From Aurantimicrobium sp. (lineage in GTDB: Bacteria > Actinomycetota > Actinomycetes > Actinomycetales > Microbacteriaceae): a stretch of DNA of 34,405 nucleotides. The stretch covers positions 1 to 34,405 of the forward strand of contig JAIOXH010000004.1 in NCBI GenBank assembly GCA_021741765.1, written 5' to 3'. Positions 1 to 8,592 of this stretch are shown here, piece after piece; positions within the stretch are counted from its first letter, which is position 1, and every line of letters begins with the position of its first letter. A model generated the notes under the pieces. That model made no database searches. It had not been told where the DNA came from and saw only the letters and a program-made list of their open reading frames with translations. A program made the translations under genes and the position numbers.

Positions 1-278
1 TCACTGCGGGGCCAAAGAAGGGCGAGCGCCTTCCGTTGGCAACCGAGGCCGTCACGATTGGTCGCGCCTCCGACTCCACCCTCGTCATTCGCGACGACTA
101 CACGTCGACGCGGCACGCGGTACTTGAGTTACGGCGCGGCACGTGGCACATCACCGACCTCGACAGCACCAACGGAACTCTGGTCGACGGCACGCGGATA
201 TCGGATCCGGTTGCCGTTGTGCCGGGAACGCCCATCACCGTGGGTCAAACAGTCTTCGAGATTCGGGAGGACTCATGA
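1..278 (+). CDS. fhaB: FHA-domain protein, FhaB/FipA-like (5' end outside window)
   Basis: C-terminal part of a forkhead-associated domain protein. The frame is open to the window edge from base 3, so the TTG at 36 is not the true start; the first visible residues read TAGPKKGERLPL. The FHA core is complete: GRASDS (the GR..S phosphothreonine-contacting segment), then STRHA and STNGTLVDG, which carry the conserved Ser, Arg-His and Asn-Gly residues. FHA domains bind phosphothreonine peptides; in mycobacteria FhaB (FipA) is a substrate of the kinases encoded downstream and connects them to FtsZ/FtsQ and polar growth. The stop overlaps the pstP start as ATGA, so translation is probably coupled. 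The N-terminal part, expected to be a short hydrophobic or linker segment of under 80 residues in FhaB proteins, cannot be seen. Confidence 0.9.
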   Translation, partial: TAGPKKGERLPLATEAVTIGRASDSTLVIRDDYTSTRHAVLELRRGTWHITDLDSTNGTLVDGTRISDPVAVVPGTPITVGQTVFEIREDS

Positions 279-1501
279 GCCCCCTGGCTTCAGCACGTTC
301 CGACGTTGGTCGAGTGCGCACATCCAACCAAGATTCCGGTTACGCCGGTCAGTTCTTCTTCGTCGTTGCAGATGGCATGGGGGGTCACGCCGGCGGTGAT
401 GTTGCCTCCGGCATCGCGGTGCGAGATCTGGCAATTCTTGACCGGCGCTTTTCATCGGTGGCCGAAGCACGCGCAGCCCTGGTCGCCCAGCTCAAAGCCA
501 TCAACGAGAAGCTCTCGCACGTGGTTGACAGTAATCCCGAGCTCGCTGGCCTCGGCACAACGGTGAGTGGCATGGTGCGCGTGGGCGACCGGTTCGTTGT
601 GGCACACATCGGCGATTCGCGTATTTACCGGCTCTCCAACGGCGAACTCTCTCAGGTCACAGCGGATCACACGTTTGTACAACAGCTGATCGACGCGGGT
701 CGCATCACCGAGGCAGAGGCAAAGGATCACCCGCGGCGCTCAGTCCTCATGCGTGTATTGGGCGATGTCGACGACGACCCCTCGATTGACACCACTGAGG
801 TGCCGGCCATTCCGGGCGAACGCTGGTTGCTCTGCAGTGATGGCCTCACCGGGGTGCTCAACGACGCCGAGGTGCGCGACCTGCTGGCAGCAGACGCAGG
901 GCCCGAGGCAATCTCGGCTCGACTGGTCGACCGCGGCCTGGCCGGTGGCGGTCCCGACAACATCACCGTAATTGTGGTCGACGTGGCAGGTGAAGACGGT
1001 GAAGCCCGCTCCGACTTTGTCGGCTCGGCCGCGACAAAACGCAAGTTTCCCGCCGTCCGTTCCGGCGAAACGGGGTCGAGCCCGCGGCCCAAGACGCGCA
1101 CGGTCCCGGTGTCCACGAGCGAGTTTCCGCTACCCACCACGTCGCCCAAGTCGAGGGTTGGCACCGAGCCCGAGCGCTCCGGGTTATCGGTTCGGGCACG
1201 CCGGCGCCTGAGGGCCGGCATCATCTCTCTTCTCGTGCTCGTGCTCCTGGCGGCTGCCGTGTTCGGGGCCTACAGCTGGACCCAAACGCGTTTCTATCTC
1301 GGTGTCAGCGGAAGTCACGTGGCGGTTTTCCAGGGGATTCCCGCCACTCTTGGCGGCCTGGCCCTCTCTCGGGTCTACCTCGACAGTGATGTACGTGTTG
1401 CGTCCCTCCCTGCCTACGAGAAATCGCAGGTGATTCAGTCTGTTTCTTTCGACAACGTGTCTGATGCCGTGGACGCGCTCAATCGGATGTCCGGTGAGTA
1501 A
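275..1501 (+). CDS. pstP: PP2C-family Ser/Thr phosphatase, membrane anchored
   Basis: A 408-residue PPM/PP2C phosphatase that removes phosphates from substrates of the Ser/Thr kinases in this operon. All metal-site motifs are present: NQD near residue 18-20, ADGMGGHAGG (32-41), HIGDSR (111-116), CSDGLTG (187-193) and GGPDNIT (225-231). A variable basic/Pro-Ser linker (245-310) leads to one transmembrane helix (about 315-334) and a short extracytoplasmic tail, the usual PstP layout. The ATG at 275 was chosen because it gives the ATGA overlap with fhaB and follows a GGGAGG ribosome binding site; an upstream in-frame ATG at 143 lies inside fhaB. The stop overlaps the GTG of rodA by 8 bases. Assignment is secure from motifs and position. 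Confidence 0.96.
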   Translation: MSPLASARSDVGRVRTSNQDSGYAGQFFFVVADGMGGHAGGDVASGIAVRDLAILDRRFSSVAEARAALVAQLKAINEKLSHVVDSNPELAGLGTTVSGMVRVGDRFVVAHIGDSRIYRLSNGELSQVTADHTFVQQLIDAGRITEAEAKDHPRRSVLMRVLGDVDDDPSIDTTEVPAIPGERWLLCSDGLTGVLNDAEVRDLLAADAGPEAISARLVDRGLAGGGPDNITVIVVDVAGEDGEARSDFVGSAATKRKFPAVRSGETGSSPRPKTRTVPVSTSEFPLPTTSPKSRVGTEPERSGLSVRARRRLRAGIISLLVLVLLAAAVFGAYSWTQTRFYLGVSGSHVAVFQGIPATLGGLALSRVYLDSDVRVASLPAYEKSQVIQSVSFDNVSDAVDALNRMSGE

Positions 1502-2891
1502 CCAGGCTCTCGACGCGACGAAGGCGGACACCGGGCCCATCCCGCGTATGATGCGGATTCGCGAACCTCAGCGCATGCGCAATGTGGAGCTCGGTCTCAT
1601 CTTGGTGGCCTTCGGCATCAGTGCGCTCGCCCTGGTTCTCGTTCAACTTGCCACGATGGGTGCCGTTCACGCCGGGATTTTTGCCATGTGTGCCATCATC
1701 GCGGCGCTCACGCTCCTCGTGCACGTGTGTTTGCGATTCGTTGCCCCGCGAGCCGACGCGCTGATCGTGCCGATCGCTGTGATGCTCAACGGCTTAGGAA
1801 TCGCGGAAATTTATCGCATCGACCTCGCGCTCGAAAACGTTGGCTGGGATTCGCTCGCCATCCGACAGATTGCCTGGACCGCGCTGGCCCTCGCGGCAAC
1901 TGTCGGCGTGGTTCTCGTGGTGCGGTCACCGCGGTCGCTCCAGCGATACACCTACACGGCCGGACTCATCGCCGTCATTCTCTTGCTCCTCCCCATGGTG
2001 CCTGGGCTTGGTGTTGAGGTAAACGGCGCTCGTGTCTGGATTCAATTGGGCGCGCTCACTTTCCAGCCGGGTGAGATTGCCAAGATCGCGCTGGCTGTGT
2101 TCTTTGCCGGCTATCTCGTGCAACACCGCGACAGCCTCTCTATGGTCGGTAGGCGTTTCGCGGGGTTGCGTTTTCCGCGTGGGCGCGACCTCGGGCCCAT
2201 TCTGGCAGTGTGGGTCTTATCGATGTTGGTGATTGTTTTCCAGCGCGACCTCGGCACCGGGCTTCTCTACTTCGGGCTGTTCTTGGTGATGCTGTACGTT
2301 GCCACCGGGCGACTGTCCTGGGTGCTCATGGGCCTCGGCCTGTTCGTGGCCGGCGCGCTGGCCGCAAACCAGTTTCTGAGTTACGTCCGTGACCGGTTCG
2401 CCAATTGGTACGACGCCTTCAACCCCGGTATCTTCAACGCCGACGGCGGAAGTTACCAACTGGTTCAGGGCTTGTTTGGAATGGGACACGGGGGGTTGTT
2501 CGGCACGGGGCTCGGCCAGGGCATGCCCTACATCACGCCGGTTTCTCAGAGCGACTACATCATTGCCAGCCTGGCCGAGGAGCTCGGGCTCGTCGGGCTG
2601 TTTGCCATTCTGTGTCTGATCGTGTTGCTCGTCTCTCGCGGCGCCCGCATTGGATTCGCCGCAACCGATGACTTTTCGAAGCTCCTCTCGATTGGACTCG
2701 CCTTTGTTATTGCGTGGCAAACATTCCTCGTTATCGGAGGCGTGACGCGCATCATCCCCCTCACCGGGCTGACGACACCGTTCATGGCCGCCGGAGGAAG
2801 CTCGCTCGTGGCCAACTGGATGATTGTGGCGATTCTGCTGCGGCTGTCCGACGCGCAGTCCCGTGTGCCCCGGTTGGTGGTTGAGTCGTGA
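1494..2891 (+). CDS. rodA: SEDS-family peptidoglycan glycosyltransferase, RodA/FtsW type
   Basis: A polytopic membrane protein of about 465 residues that polymerises lipid II into glycan strands, working with the class B transpeptidase encoded next. SEDS hallmarks are visible: FQRDLGTGLLYFG, the extracellular loop before SDYIIASLAEELG with its conserved Asp, and the C-terminal IIPLTGLTTPFMAAGGSS segment. Roughly ten or more hydrophobic helices are seen. The GTG at 1494 was chosen: it sits inside the end of pstP (GTGAGTAA), typical of this operon. An ATG at 1548 would also keep all helices, and an in-frame ATG at 1464 lies further inside pstP. By position this corresponds to M. tuberculosis rodA (Rv0017c) rather than the dcw-cluster ftsW, though sequence alone does not fully separate the two. 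Confidence 0.94.
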   Translation: MSNQALDATKADTGPIPRMMRIREPQRMRNVELGLILVAFGISALALVLVQLATMGAVHAGIFAMCAIIAALTLLVHVCLRFVAPRADALIVPIAVMLNGLGIAEIYRIDLALENVGWDSLAIRQIAWTALALAATVGVVLVVRSPRSLQRYTYTAGLIAVILLLLPMVPGLGVEVNGARVWIQLGALTFQPGEIAKIALAVFFAGYLVQHRDSLSMVGRRFAGLRFPRGRDLGPILAVWVLSMLVIVFQRDLGTGLLYFGLFLVMLYVATGRLSWVLMGLGLFVAGALAANQFLSYVRDRFANWYDAFNPGIFNADGGSYQLVQGLFGMGHGGLFGTGLGQGMPYITPVSQSDYIIASLAEELGLVGLFAILCLIVLLVSRGARIGFAATDDFSKLLSIGLAFVIAWQTFLVIGGVTRIIPLTGLTTPFMAAGGSSLVANWMIVAILLRLSDAQSRVPRLVVES

Positions 2892-4342
2892 ACCGTGAAT
2901 TGAAACGTGTCAGCGTTGTCATGCTGATTATGTTCTTAGGGCTGCTGGGCGCCGCCACGGTTATTCAGGTCGCTCAGGCTGACAGCCTCGCCTCTGACGG
3001 TCGCAATACCCGCACCCTCTATGACAGCTTCCGGGCGCAGCGTGGGCCGATCATGGCCGGCGATACCGTGCTGGCTCAGTCGATTCCGGTTGACGATGAC
3101 TTTCGCTTCTTGCGTCAGTACGCCAACCCCCTTGTTTATGCGCCCATCACGGGATTTTTTACGCTCAACCAGGGACTTTCCGGTATTGAATCGAGCGAGA
3201 ACTCATACCTGACCGGTAACAACTCCTCCCAGTTCCTCGAGCAGATGAACAGCATCCTCACGGGTCGACCGACCCAGGGTGCGTCTGTCAACCTCACGAT
3301 CCGGCCGGACGTGCAACAGGTCGCGTGGGATGCGCTCGGTGACTACCAGGGAGCGGTTGTCGTCACCGAAGTCGGTACGGGCAAGATTCTCGCCATGGTT
3401 TCCAAGCCATCGTTCGACCCGAACCTTCTCGCGGGGCACAACTCCGAGGCCGTCATCGACTACTACGACGCGCTCGACAACGATCCCTCTGAGCCGCTAA
3501 TCAATCGTCCCATCGGCGCGCTCAATCCGCCCGGGTCGACGTTCAAGCTGGTGACTGCCGCCGCGCTTCTCGAGTCGGGACGTTACACACCCGAGAGCAC
3601 CGTGCCGAACTTGGCACGCCTCCTCCTTCCCGGAACCGACGTAGAGATTCGTAACTCGGACAGCAAAACCTGCGGACCCGGCGAGCAGGTGTCTCTCTTT
3701 ACGGCGGTATCGCTCTCGTGCAATGTGCCGTTGGCCCAGTTCGGAATGGCCCTTGGCTACAAACCCATTGTCGACATGGCAAAGAAGTTCGGCTTCAACC
3801 AATCTTTCGACGTTCCCATGACTACTGCGCGCAGCTACATCCCCCAGGTGATGGATGAGCCCCAAACAGCCCTCGCTTCCTTCGGTCAGTTCGACGTGCG
3901 AGCAACGCCCCTGCAGGTGGCGCTAATCTCAGCGGCGATTGCGAACGGCGGCATCGAAATGTATCCGACCCTGATTGAGAGCATCACGGCAAGCGACCTG
4001 CGCCCCATCTCCGCCTTCACGCCGCGCGAGTATTCTCGGCCGATCAGTGCCGAAACCGCGGCACAGATCACCGCCATGATGCAGTCAAGTGTCAGCAACG
4101 GAGCGGCAACTAATGCCAGTATTGACAATGTCAGTGTTGCGGGTAAAACCGGTACCGCCGAAAACGGTCCGGGCGAACCATACACACTGTGGTTCACCGG
4201 TTTCGCCCCCACAACAGGTGAACCAAAATACGCAATAACCGTGGTCGTAGAAAACGGCGGCGGCTTGGGAACCAACGGATACGGAAACCTAATTGCGGCA
4301 CCCATCGCGCGTGCCGTTCTAGAGGCGGTGCTACAAAAATGA
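2888..4342 (+). CDS. pbpA: Class B penicillin-binding protein (transpeptidase) PbpA
   Basis: A 484-residue monofunctional DD-transpeptidase that cross-links peptidoglycan outside the membrane and is the expected partner of the SEDS protein upstream. One N-terminal membrane anchor (about 10-28) precedes a PBP-dimer region and the transpeptidase domain. The three active-site motifs are intact: STFK with nucleophile Ser217, SCN (277-279) and KTGTAE with Lys420. It starts at a GTG overlapping the rodA stop as GTGA and ends with an ATGA overlap into pknA. Cys262 and Cys278 lie either side of the SCN motif region and could form a disulphide; this is inference. Length and domain order match actinobacterial PbpA. 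Confidence 0.96.
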   Translation: MNRELKRVSVVMLIMFLGLLGAATVIQVAQADSLASDGRNTRTLYDSFRAQRGPIMAGDTVLAQSIPVDDDFRFLRQYANPLVYAPITGFFTLNQGLSGIESSENSYLTGNNSSQFLEQMNSILTGRPTQGASVNLTIRPDVQQVAWDALGDYQGAVVVTEVGTGKILAMVSKPSFDPNLLAGHNSEAVIDYYDALDNDPSEPLINRPIGALNPPGSTFKLVTAAALLESGRYTPESTVPNLARLLLPGTDVEIRNSDSKTCGPGEQVSLFTAVSLSCNVPLAQFGMALGYKPIVDMAKKFGFNQSFDVPMTTARSYIPQVMDEPQTALASFGQFDVRATPLQVALISAAIANGGIEMYPTLIESITASDLRPISAFTPREYSRPISAETAAQITAMMQSSVSNGAATNASIDNVSVAGKTGTAENGPGEPYTLWFTGFAPTTGEPKYAITVVVENGGGLGTNGYGNLIAAPIARAVLEAVLQK

Positions 4343-5994
4343 GGCCTTCAGCTGGTATGAACTTCGGCGGTCGCTACGAGCTCGAGTCGCGCATCGCCGT
4401 TGGCGGAATGGGCGAAGTGTGGCAAGCCACCGACACCGTCATTGGGCGACACGTCGCCATCAAAATCTTGAAAGATGAGTTTCTTGGCGACCCGGGCTTT
4501 CTCGAACGTTTCCGTGCGGAGGCCCGTCACGCGGCCCTGGTGAACCACGAGGGAATTGCGAACGTTTACGACTACGGGGAGGAAGACGGAAGCGCCTACC
4601 TCGTCATGGAACTCGTCCCCGGCGAGCCGCTGTCGTCCATCATCGAGCGTGAAAAGACGCTGTCGATTGATCGTGTGCTCGACATCGTGGGACAAACGGC
4701 TGCTGCTCTTCAAGCCGCTCACGCCGCCGGGCTGGTACACCGCGACATTAAGCCCGGAAACATGCTCATTACGCCAGAGGGCCGGGTAAAAATCACCGAC
4801 TTCGGCATCGCTCGCATTGCCGACCAGGTCCCCCTCACCGCCACGGGTCAGGTCATGGGAACGGTTCAGTACCTCTCCCCCGAGCAGGCAAGTGGTCATG
4901 CAGCTAGCCCCTCAACTGACGTCTATTCGCTGGGCATCGTCGCTTACGAGTGCCTGACCGGAAAGCGCCCCTTCTCTGGGGAGTCCCAGGTCGCGATTGC
5001 GATGTCACACATCAATGACGCACCGCCGCCGCTGCCCGATACCATCGCCGAACCCGTTCGCAACCTGGTGATGAGTTGCATCGCGAAACGACCGGAAGAT
5101 CGGCCCGCATCGTCGGCCCATCTCGCTCGCGCCTGCCAAGCCCTTCGGCGCGGCGACGTTCAAGGCGCCGCTGCTGCGGTGCCCGAAATCTTGGGGGGTC
5201 TCGCCCCCGACGACGCAACCATGGTTATGCCGCGCACCGCAGAAACTGGCGCGACCACCGTATTGAGCATGCCGGATTCGACCGAAAAGACGCCCCATCC
5301 GAAGAAGCGCAATCCCTGGACCTGGCCGCTGATAGCGCTGGGTGGCGTTCTCGTGATCGTGCTTGTGGGATCACTCATTGCGCTGTTCACCGGCAGTGGC
5401 CCCCAGCCTGTGCCCACCACGAGCGGACCTCCAACGAGTTCGACTCCCACGGCATCGCCAACAAAGAAGCCCACCAAAACTCCCACACCCACTCCCACGG
5501 CGGCGGCCATTCCCACCGACCTTGTGGGCAAGAACATCGACGCCGTCGAGGCCCAGCTCAAAGCCGCCGGTTGGAAGTCCATCACCCGTGAGAGCATTGG
5601 CGCCGCCCATTATTCGGAAGACGTGTTCACCGTTTCCTACGTTTCGGCTACGGGAATCACGCCGTTCAGTGATCCCATCAACCTAAAATTCTATGAGAAC
5701 ACGCCCTCACTCAGCACTCCCGGCGTTGCCGTTTTGACCGGTGGCGGCCCTGTCGCCACGGGTAGTTCGTTCGTTGTGTCGTGGACCGACTACACGTGTC
5801 CCGTCTCATTCAACGTGGTCAGCTACACCGTGACGTTTAACGGAGCGGCCATTTCGCCCGCCAACCCGCCCGGAGTGACCACCGTGACGCTCACGGCCCC
5901 CGCCACTGCGGGCACATACAACATGACGTACGTCGTGAAATGTGACGGAGTGAACTCGCCGGCGGCATCGAGCCTCCCGATTATCGTGACCTAG
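4339..5994 (+). CDS. pknA: Transmembrane Ser/Thr protein kinase, PknA position, with a PASTA-like and an Ig-like ectodomain
   Basis: A 551-residue Hanks-type kinase expected to phosphorylate cell-wall and division proteins. The kinase domain (about 13-270) has every catalytic element: glycine loop GGMGEV (22-27), Lys42 in VAIK, the alpha-C Glu in [13 protein letters not shown] (134-141), DFG (154-156) and SPEQ. A Pro/Thr linker around one membrane helix (about 328-349) leads outside to a single PASTA-like unit (about 391-454) that begins with DLVGK, and then a roughly 95-residue beta-rich, Ser/Thr/Pro-rich segment with two Cys residues (TCPVS, VKCDG). That last segment resembles an Ig/Fn3-like fold and is not part of mycobacterial PknA as I know it. 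The start used is the ATG overlapping the pbpA stop; an ATG at 4357 (MNFGG) is a good alternative. Confidence 0.93.
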   Translation: MRPSAGMNFGGRYELESRIAVGGMGEVWQATDTVIGRHVAIKILKDEFLGDPGFLERFRAEARHAALVNHEGIANVYDYGEEDGSAYLVMELVPGEPLSSIIEREKTLSIDRVLDIVGQTAAALQAAHAAGLVHRDIKPGNMLITPEGRVKITDFGIARIADQVPLTATGQVMGTVQYLSPEQASGHAASPSTDVYSLGIVAYECLTGKRPFSGESQVAIAMSHINDAPPPLPDTIAEPVRNLVMSCIAKRPEDRPASSAHLARACQALRRGDVQGAAAAVPEILGGLAPDDATMVMPRTAETGATTVLSMPDSTEKTPHPKKRNPWTWPLIALGGVLVIVLVGSLIALFTGSGPQPVPTTSGPPTSSTPTASPTKKPTKTPTPTPTAAAIPTDLVGKNIDAVEAQLKAAGWKSITRESIGAAHYSEDVFTVSYVSATGITPFSDPINLKFYENTPSLSTPGVAVLTGGGPVATGSSFVVSWTDYTCPVSFNVVSYTVTFNGAAISPANPPGVTTVTLTAPATAGTYNMTYVVKCDGVNSPAASSLPIIVT

Positions 5995-6005
5995 ATCGGA
6001 TTTTT

Positions 6006-7811
6006 GTGAACGAGACGCCGCTCATCGCTGGGCGCTACCGCATTACCGGTCTGCTCGGTCAGGGCATGTTTACCGATGTGTACAAGGCGGACGACACGGT
6101 TTTGGATCGAAAGGTGGCAATCAAGGTTCTCAAGCTTGATCTGTCACGCGATCCTCGCATTGTTGAACGTTTCACTCAGGATGCACGTTTTTCAACCGAA
6201 CTCATTCACGAGAACATTGCGCACGTGCTCGACGTTGGCTCGGCGTCATTCGATCCCTCGCCTTCCGTCGAACGGCCGTTCGTCATCGTGGAGCGCGTCT
6301 CAGGTCTTACCCTCACCGATCTCCTCGCTCGTGGTCCGCTCAAACCCGCCGAGGCGTGTCGCATTGCCGACAATGTTCTTGCTGCTCTTGATGTTGCTCA
6401 CCGCAGGGGAATCACGCACCAGGGCATCACTCCCAATAACGTGCTCATTTCAGCAAGCGGTTTGGCAAAGTTGAGCGATGTCGGGCTTTCGGCAGGAGTG
6501 CGGGACGCAGCGGGGCTTAGCGTGCCGCAAGACGCGGTCGAGTGGCGAGCACCAGAGTTAGCAACGGTAGCCTCGGCCGATGTGCGCGCGGACCTGTATT
6601 CGGTCGGCGTTCTCTTGTTCGCGATGTTGACAGGCGAGGTTCCTTTTCCGGGCGGCTATGCAGGTTCTCGTGCTCCCATGGCATCGAGCCTGAACAATCG
6701 GGTTCCGGTTGCCCTCAACCTCGTTGTCGCTCGTGCGCTCGAGCCACAACCGCAGTCACGTTATGCCACCTCGGCCGATTTTCGTGCTGACCTACAAGTT
6801 GTGGTCGCCGGTCTTCAGGGCTTGGCGGTCACCGAGGCTGGCGTGCCCGTGGCAACCGGCTCACCGGCTGATGTTCCGGCACCCGCTCCGGTAATGACAG
6901 GAGCGCTCAGAACGGGGTCTGTTTCATCCACTGCGCAGATTCTTTCGGATCGAGTCGGTACTGACCTTCCCCCTACCGAGCGCATGAGCGCTGTTGCCCA
7001 GACGGAGACCGACCAACTTGTTATGCTCTTTGGTCGCAACGCTGTTTCCACAGCAAGGGAATTCGAAGCAAGCGTGCCGCAGAAGGGCAGGCAGCGTGGT
7101 CGTGTCGTTCTTGGGCTGGTCGTCAGCCTGGTCTTTGTCGTAGCCATTTCCATGGTCACTCTCTGGGTGTTGAACATTAAGCCGGTTGATTTCTTCCCCT
7201 CGTCGGCGCGCACGATTCCCAATGTTGTGGGTTTTGACTACACCAAGGCTGCTTCCGCCATCACGAAAGTTGGCTTGACTCCCGTGCGCGTTGACGAGCC
7301 AAACGCCAAGGTTCCCCTGGGAGCTGTTATTCGAACTGACCCGAACGCCAAGAAAGAGGTCGATATCGGAACGCGCGTGACCGTTTATGTCTCCTCTGGC
7401 TTGTCCGAGGTTCTCATTCCCAACGTCTCCGGAATGACGGTCGAGCAGGCAACAACTGAGCTCAAAAAGCTCGGGCTTATCGTGGGGGCCAACGCCAAGG
7501 GAAACTCGGCAACAATTGCGCAGGGCGTGGTGGTCGCCACGACGCCTGTGGCAGGAGCCATGGCAAAGACCGGGGCTTCCGTGAGCCTCGTTATTTCATC
7601 TGGTCAGGTGACTATTCCCGATCTGACCGGGATGACCGTAGACGCGGCGGCTAACCTTTTGGGTGGGTCTGACATCATGATTACACCGTCGCTCCAAGCA
7701 GATACCAGTTGCCGCGTCGGCGCCGGTGGAGTCATCGTGACCTCGCAATCGGTTGCCCCGGGAGATACACCGGCGGGGACCGCAATTACGCTGACGTATT
7801 GTGCTGGATAA
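6006..7811 (+). CDS. pknB: PknB-type PASTA receptor with a probably inactive kinase domain
   Basis: A 601-residue protein with PknB architecture: kinase fold (about 10-270), cytoplasmic linker, one membrane helix (about 367-390) and three extracellular PASTA repeats (about 402-466, 469-537 and 537-601), the module that binds muropeptides or lipid II. Key catalytic residues are changed. The HRDxKxxN loop reads HQGITPNN (138-145), so the catalytic Asp is Gly140 and the following Lys is Thr142. The alpha-C Glu position is Asp59 (QDARFS) and the glycine loop is GQGMFTDV. Lys40 of VAIK, Asn145, Asp158 (DVG instead of DFG) and APE remain. This points to a pseudokinase that may still bind nucleotide. 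GTG start; 11 bases after pknA. The tail overlaps convergent trpG by 26 bp. The symbol is given by position and architecture, not by demonstrated kinase activity. Confidence 0.9.
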   Translation: MNETPLIAGRYRITGLLGQGMFTDVYKADDTVLDRKVAIKVLKLDLSRDPRIVERFTQDARFSTELIHENIAHVLDVGSASFDPSPSVERPFVIVERVSGLTLTDLLARGPLKPAEACRIADNVLAALDVAHRRGITHQGITPNNVLISASGLAKLSDVGLSAGVRDAAGLSVPQDAVEWRAPELATVASADVRADLYSVGVLLFAMLTGEVPFPGGYAGSRAPMASSLNNRVPVALNLVVARALEPQPQSRYATSADFRADLQVVVAGLQGLAVTEAGVPVATGSPADVPAPAPVMTGALRTGSVSSTAQILSDRVGTDLPPTERMSAVAQTETDQLVMLFGRNAVSTAREFEASVPQKGRQRGRVVLGLVVSLVFVVAISMVTLWVLNIKPVDFFPSSARTIPNVVGFDYTKAASAITKVGLTPVRVDEPNAKVPLGAVIRTDPNAKKEVDIGTRVTVYVSSGLSEVLIPNVSGMTVEQATTELKKLGLIVGANAKGNSATIAQGVVVATTPVAGAMAKTGASVSLVISSGQVTIPDLTGMTVDAAANLLGGSDIMITPSLQADTSCRVGAGGVIVTSQSVAPGDTPAGTAITLTYCAG

Positions 7812-8433
7812 GTGGGTTCTTGGTCCGGGATAGTTCTGCGGCTCCCGTGAGGCCGAGGCTTTCGAGCCAATTACCCAGCATGAGATACCCGCCCTCGGTC
7901 AACACCGATTCTGGGTGAAATTGAACTCCGTGGATTGGGGCGGTCGCGTGGCGTAATCCCATGATCACGCCGCCAGCGGTGCGGCTCGTCACCACAAGTT
8001 CCGGTGGCACTGTGCCGTCGACCACGGCAAGCGAGTGGTACCTGGTGGCGTTAAACGGTTGTCCAACGCCGCGATAAAAATCGCTGTCATCGTGCCGGAT
8101 TTCTGATGTCTTACCGTGCATGAGCTCTTCGGCGTTCGTGACCGTCGCACCAAACGCCTCCGCGATTGCCTGATGGCCGAGGCAGACACCCAGCAAGGGT
8201 TTGTTTGCGCGTTCCGCAGCCCGCACGATCGCTACTGATACTCCCGCGTCCGACGGCTTTCCCGGACCCGGAGAGACCAGCACGCCGTCGTAGGCGGCAA
8301 TCACGTTGTCGACATCTGCGGCCAGGATGGCGTCATTCCGGATCACGTGCGTCTCGGCACCCAGTTCATTCAGATAACCGTTCAGCGTATAGACAAAGCT
8401 GTCGTAGTTGTCGACGACGAGGATGCGCGTCAC
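7786..8433 (-). CDS. trpG: Glutamine amidotransferase subunit, TrpG/PabA
   Basis: A 215-residue class I glutamine amidotransferase that releases ammonia from glutamine for anthranilate or 4-amino-4-deoxychorismate synthase. The N-terminal ILVVDNYDSF segment, the GPG oxyanion strand (56-58), the nucleophile Cys84 in GVCLGHQ and the His/Glu pair in VQFHPES are all present. The frame is open further upstream, but the GTG at 8433 gives the standard VTRILVVDNYDSF start and overlaps the preceding small gene's stop as GTGA. No synthase component I gene is nearby, so TrpG and PabA roles cannot be separated. Its place between pknB and the crgA region is conserved in actinobacteria (trpG/pabA next to pknB in M. 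tuberculosis). Confidence 0.92.
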   Translation of the reverse strand: MTRILVVDNYDSFVYTLNGYLNELGAETHVIRNDAILAADVDNVIAAYDGVLVSPGPGKPSDAGVSVAIVRAAERANKPLLGVCLGHQAIAEAFGATVTNAEELMHGKTSEIRHDDSDFYRGVGQPFNATRYHSLAVVDGTVPPELVVTSRTAGGVIMGLRHATAPIHGVQFHPESVLTEGGYLMLGNWLESLGLTGAAELSRTKNPLIQHNTSA

Positions 8434-8585
8434 GATGCCACGACCACAGATTGAGTGAGAACGCGATCGACCCAGGGAAAGAGGAAGAAGACCAGCGCTG
8501 CGAGAACTGCCAGGGCGCCGGAAACGACGATAAGAATCCGCGCCCAGAGAGGGCCGGGCAGAACTTTCCACAGGGCTACGTACAT
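8430..8585 (-). CDS. Small (51-residue) single-pass membrane protein
   Basis: A short gene in the gap between the sortase gene and trpG. It begins with an ATG, reads MYVALWKVLPGPLWARILIV at the N-terminus and ends with a TGA that overlaps the trpG GTG as GTGA. One strong hydrophobic helix covers about residues 16-38, followed by PWVDRVL, in a single-pass arrangement. Upstream there is only a weak purine-rich stretch (AATGAGACG). Translational coupling to trpG, the snug fit in the gap and a non-random composition (Trp-Lys-Val-Leu-Pro-Gly-Pro-Leu-Trp followed by a membrane helix) support a real gene. From memory, similar short proteins starting MYxxLWxxLPGP occur at this locus in other actinobacteria; this was not checked. 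Function unknown. Confidence 0.75.
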   Translation of the reverse strand: MYVALWKVLPGPLWARILIVVSGALAVLAALVFFLFPWVDRVLTQSVVVAS

Positions 8586-8592
8586 CGTCTCA

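Noticed and set aside
36-38. TTG as the start of the FHA gene
   Set aside because: The frame stays open to the window edge with plausible sequence and the FHA domain would be cut short by starting here; the gene is partial.
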